A program made the translations under genes and the position numbers. From positions 1-24,651 of the IMG/VR virus record IMGVR_UViG_3300047287_000390: a stretch of 24,651 nt of DNA; one strand, written 5' to 3'. The DNA comes from a virus. A model generated the notes under the pieces. It was not told the origin of the DNA. It searched no databases and saw only the letters and a program-made list of their open reading frames with translations. Position 1 is the first letter of the stretch. Each line of letters begins with the position of its first letter. Of the stretch, positions 5,221-13,000 are shown in pieces.

Positions 5221-5569
5221 ATTCGTCCTCATTTAATACATCACCTGTTTTCAGCCAGTGATCAATGCGTTGTTCTTTAGCTGAGCTATAAAATGATTGA
5301 CGACGAAACCATGTACGCCAATCTTCTGAACCCTTGGAGGCGTTACATGAGCGATCAGCGGGTACGATATTAGCAGTCAGGTCCTCGCCACCACGACATT
5401 TTGCCTTTACATGATCTAATGTTAAGCTGTTGTCATCAATTGGTGGTTGACCGCAATAAGCGCAACAGTTATTCCAGCTATCTTTGATTGATTGTCTCCA
5501 CAAACGTTTAGCTTCTTTTACTGTCAATGCTTCCATGTTATACAAATAATCGGAGATACATTGATGCAT
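5171..5569 (-). CDS. HNH endonuclease, probable free-standing homing enzyme
   Basis: 132 residues, antisense to all neighbours. Visible HNH features: zinc knuckle C36-A-Y-C39, catalytic D52-H53 in LTLDHVKAKCRGG, N67 in ANIVPADRSC, then C75-N76-x-x-K79; with Asn at the last position it is of the H-N-N type. HNH enzymes make metal-dependent nicks or breaks in DNA; free-standing phage copies often act as homing endonucleases. ATG 5569 (a GTG precedes it) follows AGGAG by 9 nt. The last 50 nt overlap the 3' end of the chaperone gene on the other strand, consistent with insertion at a gene junction. Target unknown. Confidence 0.88.
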   Translation of the reverse strand: MHQCISDYLYNMEALTVKEAKRLWRQSIKDSWNNCCAYCGQPPIDDNSLTLDHVKAKCRGGEDLTANIVPADRSCNASKGSEDWRTWFRRQSFYSSAKEQRIDHWLKTGDVLNEDEFIQYPSNNFPERQLCH

Positions 5570-5775
5570 CACGCAGTTCTCCTGTGTTGAATAGCACAGA
5601 AGCCCTGCCGTTTAAATTTCAGCACTGACTTGTTACGACATTAACCGATCAATCGCTGTTCCAGTACTGTTGGCGAATTCAAAGCTTGCCATAAATCAGT
5701 ATATGCGATTGTCAATATATTTTTCCGGAAATGCTGACAATGTAAGTCGTTATTCAGGAAGAATAAGGTGATTAT
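5570..5775. other. Gene-free gap with 7-bp inverted repeat
   Basis: About 200 nt without a gene. ATTGTCA (5708-5714) and TGACAAT (5735-5741) form a perfect 7-bp inverted repeat enclosing the palindrome TTCCGGAA (5723-5730). This could be an operator or RNA hairpin ahead of the gene at 5776, or belong to the HNH insertion. The leader of the HNH gene also lies here. No convincing promoter boxes found. Confidence 0.4.
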
Positions 5776-6222
5776 TTGTTAAATTTAGTTGTGCCGCAAA
5801 CCAGGGTAACATCAGCACTGGACATATATAACACCCTGGCTGACGACAGTACATTTATGTCGTATGTGGGTGATTATACGTTTAAAGGTGGTAGTACGTC
5901 AACAGCTCTCAGTATTATTACACCTGGCAAGGCGTTACCAAATCTGGGTGATGTGCAGGGACTTGAGGTTATTATTCATGATGCGGGTCGTGCTGGACGC
6001 ATTGATTATTTAACAAATCCAAGTGATGCACTGATTACTTATCAGGTTTACTTATTATTGTGGGAGCCAGCTAATGGTGACACGTTAAATAATGCATCAA
6101 CTAGAATAATCGAGGCCTTTAGTGGTACAAATGTACTACAAATCGTCCCGATCAAAGAAAACAAAAACATTTTAGTACAAAGCTTAGCTGAAATACCAAA
6201 TAATGCAGCAATTATGATCTGA
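5776..6222 (+). CDS. Probable tail terminator / tail-tube capping protein, 148 aa
   Basis: Starts with TTG (LNLVVPQTRV, read as Met), chosen because AAGGTG sits 5 nt upstream and no better in-frame start exists. The protein shows the layout of tail terminator proteins: an N-terminal helix (TSALDIYNTLADD), a central beta region around residues 50-100 with VIIHDAGRAGRIDY and YQVYLLLWEP, then a C-terminal helix (ASTRIIEAFSG). Such proteins form a hexameric ring that stops tail tube polymerisation. The position directly before the tube protein agrees. Assignment is from position and general fold pattern, not a diagnostic motif. Confidence 0.6.
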   Translation: MLNLVVPQTRVTSALDIYNTLADDSTFMSYVGDYTFKGGSTSTALSIITPGKALPNLGDVQGLEVIIHDAGRAGRIDYLTNPSDALITYQVYLLLWEPANGDTLNNASTRIIEAFSGTNVLQIVPIKENKNILVQSLAEIPNNAAIMI

Positions 6223-6339
6223 GGATGGGTAAACTAATGACTGTTTTGTGATATTTATATTTGGAATCCTAGTTTAGGCAGGTAGGTACCTGCTACAAAT
6301 CCTTGTCGTCTCGTACTAGGACCCCTACCTAGCTAAATC
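6223..6339 (+). promoter_or_regulatory. Structured leader of the major tail protein gene
   Basis: A 117-nt gene-free leader. Hairpin A: GCAGGT (6278-6283)/ACCTGC (6288-6293). Hairpin B: CTAGG (6316-6320)/CCTAG (6328-6332), ending 7 nt before the ATG. A competing 7-bp pairing AGGTAGG (6280-6286) with CCTACCT (6324-6330) would break both. No clear Shine-Dalgarno is present just before the ATG; the AGG at 6318-6320 lies inside hairpin B. An A/T-rich stretch near 6250-6262 may hold a promoter, but no boxes are convincing. Confidence 0.45.
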
Positions 6340-6939
6340 ATGGCAAACATTTCTACCGCGTTTGGTTACGACGTTTACATCATCCCGCTGCTGGCGTCCA
6401 ATGTGGACACCGCCTTCACCGGCGTGACTGGTTCTGTTGGTGCCGGTACTGGCAATTTCATTAACACCACCGCTGTTGTGGGTGCTGGCGACACCGTCAG
6501 CTATGCCGCTGGTGCATTCACGGTTGAAACCACCGTGTATGACATGGATGGCACTGATAAGCCGGTGCGTCTGTATGGTCTGACCAACGCTGCCCTGGAA
6601 ACGGACACCAACTCGGAAGATGTGGTGACCTATGACTCCACCACCGGTGGCTTCAACCTGAGCCTGCCTACCTCCAAGTCTTGGAGCATCTCGCTGGCTG
6701 GCGTGGCCGACTTCAAAGATGCTGGTTATCAAATCCTGCGTCTGGCTGAGCAGAACACCGTGGCTGACGCACTGCGCGTCAAATTCGCCCGTGTGGGCCC
6801 CACTGGCACGACCGAAGCCGTTTATGGCTATGGCACCCTGAGCGGCTACACTGAGTCGATTGAAGCCGGTTCTATCGTGTCCTGGGAAGCCACTGTGCAA
6901 GGTTACGGTGCATATAAACTGGACCTTGACGCCAACTGA
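6340..6939 (+). CDS. Major tail tube protein
   Basis: 199 residues, the building block of the tail tube. Hallmarks of siphophage tube proteins: W115-SISLAGVADFKDAGY (115-130), VKFARVG (147-153), YGTLSGYTESIEAG (164-177) and the closing ATVQGYG (184-190). All-beta, no membrane segment. Hexamers of this protein stack on the tape measure. Codons are conspicuously C- or G-ending compared with the genes on both sides, as expected for the most abundant tail protein. The gene has its own structured leader and is followed by two hairpins including an intrinsic terminator, so it is probably transcribed as a partly insulated unit. Confidence 0.88.
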   Translation: MANISTAFGYDVYIIPLLASNVDTAFTGVTGSVGAGTGNFINTTAVVGAGDTVSYAAGAFTVETTVYDMDGTDKPVRLYGLTNAALETDTNSEDVVTYDSTTGGFNLSLPTSKSWSISLAGVADFKDAGYQILRLAEQNTVADALRVKFARVGPTGTTEAVYGYGTLSGYTESIEAGSIVSWEATVQGYGAYKLDLDAN

Positions 6940-6956
6940 TGATATTTTGATATCAT
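6939..6956. other. Stem-loop overlapping the tail protein stop codon
   Basis: ATGATAT (6939-6945), loop TTTG, ATATCAT (6950-6956): a perfect 7-bp AU-rich stem starting at the last base of the TGA stop. It precedes the terminator by about 9 nt and could protect the 3' end of the message. Confidence 0.5.
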
Positions 6957-6962
6957 ACCAAA

Positions 6963-6988
6963 ACGGGGCCTTCGGGCCCTTTTTTTGT
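6963..6988 (+). terminator. Intrinsic terminator after the major tail protein gene
   Basis: GGGCC (6966-6970), loop TTCG, GGCCC (6975-6979), then seven T. The loop is closed by C-G, giving the very stable C(UUCG)G tetraloop. An A run upstream of the stem makes it partly bidirectional. Read-through or a new promoter would be needed for the tape measure gene at 7034. Confidence 0.9.
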
Positions 6989-7033
6989 TGTTTATTAGGA
7001 ATTCTAGACCTAGAGATGTGCTGATTAGGTTAA

Positions 7034-10000
7034 ATGGCCGGCGATCTGAATTTCAAAGTTAATTTTGATACAGCACAAGCCGGCGCTGAACTGCAATCGT
7101 TACTGGAAAAATTTATTGCCGGATCCGAATCTGCCGGCAATCGATTAAACAGAGCACTGGGTGGTACGACTGAACGCAAGGTTGTAATCAGAACTGAGGT
7201 TGATGAAACTGGTGTCAAGAAACTTACGTCACAAGTTCTTACATTAAGGTCTGAGGCGGATAAATTAAGAAATGCATTTGCTTCAGCAACTCGAGTAGAT
7301 CGCGACAGCATTACCAGCCTGCGAGGGCAAATCCGTCAAGCTACGCAGGCGCGAGATGCCGTGCAGCAGTTTGGTCAAGCAATTGATTTGACCAACAGAA
7401 AGCAAGTACTGTCTGCAAAGCAAACCGAAGAATATACAGCCCTGGATGCCAGGGTAAAATCATTACAGCAATCTTTGAAAAATCTGCAAGATGCAGATAA
7501 GGGCTTAAGCGGCCGTTTAGCCGCCAGCTTTGGTGATTTATTTGAAAAAGGCCGTAAGTTTCAGGATCTGGTTTCTATTTTCCAGAGTTTTGGTATTGTG
7601 ATTGGTGCATTTACTGCACCAATTAAGGCTGCTACGAACGCATTAGCTGATCTTGATCAATTCAGGCTATCATTCCAAGCAATTGGCCAAAGTTCGGATG
7701 CGGCTTCTATTGCCTTGTCGGATGCAAGTCGCATTGCACTAGGACTTGGTGTTAATATCAAGACAGTCAGGGACGGTTTTCAACAATTATCGCCAGTTGT
7801 TCTAAATACTGGCGGCACGTTAAATGATGTTTCTGCAATTACCGAATCACTAGCTAGCCGATTTGCTGCGTTTGGTCTTGGCGCGGAGAAATCTCGCCGT
7901 GTTTTAAATGGTGTCATCCAGGCTTTTGGTAAAGGTAAGCTACAAGCAGAAGAATTAACGCAGCAAATATCTGAAGCTGATCCGGCATTCAAGACTGATT
8001 TTGCTAATGCATTATTCAAATCTGTAGATGCATTAAAAGCGGCTGGCGGTGAAAGCGCACAACTCGCATCAGAGCTATCAGCACTAGCAAAATCTGGGCA
8101 AAGACCGGTTACAGCGCTTGAAGGACTCGTAAAGCAGGGCAAGATAACGGCCGCCGTGCTAACACAAATTCTACCTAAGCTCAGCAAGGCGGATATATTA
8201 TTTGGCAAATTAGGACCCACTGCCAGCAGTGGAGTCGAAGCATTCAAGAGGGGCGTTCAAGGTCTGGACGAAGTTCCGGTCACATTACGCCAAGTGCAAG
8301 CAAATATTGAAAACATAAATCAGCTAAACTTAGAAAAATTTGCAAAAACAGCCGAGCCGCTTGTTCTAGTTTTTGTAGAACTTCAGGCTGGGCTTGCTGA
8401 TTTTATTTCCCGTTTGGGTGAAATTGGCACTATCAAAGATTTAGTATCAATATTATCAGCAATTGGTACTGGCGTTGCTAACGTCACGAAATTTATCCTT
8501 ACTGGACTTGAGGGAATAATCCGATTGCTTGGTGTATTGACACCGTTAATAAAATTATTGACACAAATCCCTGGTCTAGTTGAATTAATTGGTGCAGCCC
8601 TACTGATTAAATTTATCAAGCCAGTTTCCGAGTCCGTTGCATCAGCTAAAACTTTAATTCAAGCATTCAGGGATATTGGAAAGGCTAAAGATGCATTAGA
8701 TGGTACTGGCGGTAACACATTATTTGACCCCAAGAGCAGCCAAGTTGCGCAAAAATCATTATCACAGCTAAGGAAAGAACTGGAAACTCCAGTTGGTTCT
8801 GGCATTACTGAATCAGTAAAAGGCACTGAAAAAGCAGTAGAAACGCTTTCGAAAAAGCAAATCAATCAGCTAAATAAAATACAAGAAAGAATTGTAGAAG
8901 CCAGGGAGGACTACAGGGATCTCAGGGTAGAACTAGAAAGGTCAATCCAGGGCAAACAAACCAAAATTGAGTTGATAGATAGTGGTGAAGCGACCAAGAC
9001 ACAAGCACGACTCAAAGAGGTTCGCGATAGAATAGATGAGATTGGCAATATATTCAACACTGTTAGCTGGCAAGATCTTGAGGAAGCCGCAAACGTTGAC
9101 CAAACAAAAGTTATCAATCAAACCAGGCAATTAGCATCGGCCAATGCGGAAGTAAACACTCAATTAGCTAACAGGGCTGGGCTAGAAACAGGTAAATCCG
9201 ATATTGGAGGCTTAACTAATCAGCTTAGCGATCAGAAAAAAGAGCTAGATAAAGCTATCCAGGAAGCTGCTCTACTAGAGGCTCAAATCTCCAATGTTGA
9301 GGGCGGACTCGGCAAGGCTGCCAAAACTGCCGCCTTGCTACCAGAAACTATAGCAACCTTCCCTCTTGATATTCAAAATGCCGTCAAGAACCTTAAAGAT
9401 CTGGATGATGCTTATTTTGGTATAAATCGTAAGCTAGAAAGAGTAACACAATATTCGGTCGGTGGTTTTGTAGACAAAAGTACGCTTGAAGAACTCGCAA
9501 GATTATCTAAGATTGACCCTTCTACTGGCTTGAGGTTATATCAAGAGGTTCAAAAAAATATTATAAATGAAAAAAATCGCTTCAAGTCTGCGATTGAACT
9601 GAATCTGGTATCGCCAGCACTTCTGGAAAATGCAGATCAAATAGATAAAATCTTCGCTAAATTTGAAAGCGATGCAAAGTTTGTGCAAACCGCTATCGAC
9701 GGTATTGACGTAAATAATGTTGGCATCGATGATCTCGGGAAACAGGGAAGCGCCAGCCTTGTAAGTTTAAAAGATGCACTTTCTGGCGTAAAGGAACGCA
9801 TCACTGATTTAAGGAGTAATATCAGTCGGCTGGCAACCGAAATAGCTGTCGTTAAAAGCGAAGACGTTCAAACAGTTAGCCCTCAAAGTGCTGCTGCTGC
9901 GAATGCGGCTGTATCAGCAAACAAACAAGTTAATAATGAATTAACCAGAAGGGTTGAACTTGAGCAAAAGATAGCAGCATTAACTGCTAGAAATGAACAA

Positions 10001-13000
10001 TTAACCGCTAGGAAGAAAAAGGTCACACCACTTCAGTACACCGGTACAACTAAAAATCCAGAAACCGGAAAAAAGGAATACATATTAGCGGAACAGGCTG
10101 TACTTGATCAAGTTGACAGGATATCTAAAAAGATAGAAGACGAAAAGAAAAAAATTCGCAATGAAATTAGAAGGTATAACAGAGAATTAGCTAAACTTGG
10201 TGAACCGCCATCAGCCGAGGATATTGCAAGAACTAATGCCATAACTCAAGCTAAGGGGAAAACCCTTTTCCAGCTCCAGACAGAGCTAGACGATTTACAA
10301 AGGCAACTTGCCAAACTAGAGCCAATAGATGCGATAATTCGAACGAATTTTGATTTAGATATCCAGGAATCGGAAGCTAGCCTGCTAGAACAGCGTAAAA
10401 AAATCGAAAAACTTGTCAGGAGGCAGTTAAAGCTTCAAACGACTGCAGATGTTACCACTACATTCAATGCCGCTAGGTCACCAGAAGCGACTGTTACTGT
10501 TGAAGACATTGATGCCTTCAAAAAATTCAGAGAAGAGGCAGTCAGGTCGTATATTGATGCAAAGCTTGGTTCTGAACAATACGTAAAGCAAGCAAAAACT
10601 GAAATAGAAACCCTGGACCGTAGGGCCGCTGCGCTAGAGAAGGCCAGGAGGAATGCATCATCATTACCCGTTGCTGTGTCCGGTGGTGCTGGTGCAAATG
10701 ATGAATTAAGGGCAATTCAACAACAAGCGGATTATCTTCGCACTAGCTTAGCACAACTTGACGCATCCTGGGCTCGTAGCTATCAGGGCGTTCTGGATTA
10801 CGAAGATGTACTATCAGCACTTGACCAGGGTGCGAAGATAACCGACCAACAACTTCATAAGCTCGCATCAGCAAATGAGATAATTGGAGGCGCGGCAAGC
10901 AGGGCGGCTGATGAGGTATCAGCATTGACGCAACGCCAAGCCGAATTAACCGAGCGTTCTAGGCAGCTTGGTAAGGATCTTGCAGGTTTAAGTTTAAGTG
11001 ATAAGGTTGAAGCCGATAAGTTAAATGGTGAACTTACCCTGGTTAAAGGCGAACTTGTTGATGTTGGTAGACAACTTGACATAACAAGTAATTCTGCTAA
11101 CTTGTTGCAACAGGAAGCGGCTCTTATTGGTACTGCACTGGAGCAGGCATCAAAACCAAGGGCTGGATTACAGGGAATAAAGGATATATTCACGGGATTA
11201 ACGGAAAGTTCTAATAAATTTGGGAAGGCATTTGGAAATACTGGTCTTGTTATTGCCAATGGCGTCAGCAAGATAAATGGTGCGATTACTACAGTTGTTG
11301 CATCAATCAGGGAATTCAGCGCTCAATTACTTCCGTTTGCCGCCATTTCGATAGCAATAGCCGCATACAGTAAAGCAACCGAGGCGTCCAGGACTATTCA
11401 AGAGGAGAATAAGCAGACCACTGATAGACTAAAATCAACCATAAAAGATTTGTCAACTGCCTATGCAGAACTAGGTGGTACTGTTCAAAAAGTAGACATA
11501 AAAAGCCTGACCCCACAAATCAATGGGTTAGATGTTGTATTAATATCACTTGGCGGCATCCTGAAAAAGACGATTAATTTATTCAAGCAGTGGTTTGATG
11601 TTATCAAGGGATCCACTATAGACCCACTAACCGGTCAAATCAAAAAAACATATAGCACTTTTGAACAGTTTGCATCTAGTCTTGGACTGATAGCAAGTGC
11701 AGCACTTGTTGGTGGCCGAGTTTTCGGACCATGGGGCGCTGGCATCGCCGGCGTCGCGGCAGCGGCTGCGGTACTTACGATAGCCTTAAATACGACTGGT
11801 GCTAAAATTGATCAATTGAAGGAAAAAGGTACTGCCCTTCGAGAGGGTTATGTGCAGGAAATTCAATTATTAAAGCAATTAGCTGGTCAAGTAAGGCTAT
11901 TTGGTGATGAATACCTAAAAGCAAAAGCTGCGGCCGAAGCTGCCAACAAAAAAGGCGGAACAGGTGCTGCTGAAAGTGCTGGTAAAGATGTTCAATACTA
12001 TTCTAAGACATTATCTGCCTATGGTACGCTGATTGAAAGGACAAAGGCACTGAGAAACGAACAAACGGCGGCATTGGGCACGACCCGAGCAACGGCGCAA
12101 GAAGCATTCAGGCTAACTAATGAAATCAGACTATTGGAGACAAAAAGGGATTCAACGGATGCAAGAAAGCGCGAAAAAAATGGTGAGCAGGGATACCGAA
12201 CCAGCATACAAAACCAAATAAATGCAAAGAAAGACCAGTTAAAGGTCATAGAAGAAGCAAATGCCCAAGCAGCAGCGTCCGAGAGGCTGCTTAAGGCAGA
12301 GTTAACGCAACTGGAGGCCGAACTGGAAAGGTTGCGTGTGAAGTATGGATTACTGACCAAGGAACAATTAGCTAACGCTAATAACACTTCAAATTTAAAA
12401 GATAAGCTGAAGGAAGCAAAAGCAGCCCTTGACCTGCTTGACTTCACCAGTCAAAGAAAGAAATTCGACGAAATTGCCACTTCCGTTGGAACTATTCAAG
12501 CTCAACTTGATAAGCTTGAAAATGCTGCTAAAGAACGTGAGTTAGCTGGGTATGTCGCTGAGGTCAAAAGGCAACTTGCTAGTGGTGAAATACCGACTAG
12601 TCTGTCAACTATTCAGAACCTAGTCAAGTCGCTGGAAGAACGGTCGGTGATGCTTGATATAAATTCACCACAACTGCCTAAGGTGCTGCAAGATTTGCTC
12701 AAAGCTGAGGAATATGCTGGGCGCTTGGATGGCAAAAAAGCTCAAATAACACTAGAATTAATTGAAAGAGGAGTACAAAATGGATCACTGAAGGATACAT
12801 TAGCGTTAAGGGAAAAACAACTGGAAGAACTTGGCAAAGTCAAGCAATCAACTCCCATTGGTAGTAAGGAATACGAGGCAATTCTGGCCAAGGAGAAGCA
12901 GTTAACCCAGGCAAAGGAAAATGATGAAAAAACTGTTGATGAATTACGCTCGCAACTAGCTCAAAAACAAATAGATAGGATTGACAATATAATCGAAAAG

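Noticed and set aside
6254-6261. TATTTATA as a T4-type late promoter (TATAAATA on the minus strand)
   Set aside because: It points away from the tail genes and stands alone in an A/T-rich stretch; coincidence is likely.
6325-6900. 191-codon minus-strand open frame opposite the major tail protein
   Set aside because: Antisense shadow created by the GC-rich third positions of the tail protein gene; its translation is His/Gly-rich without a family pattern.
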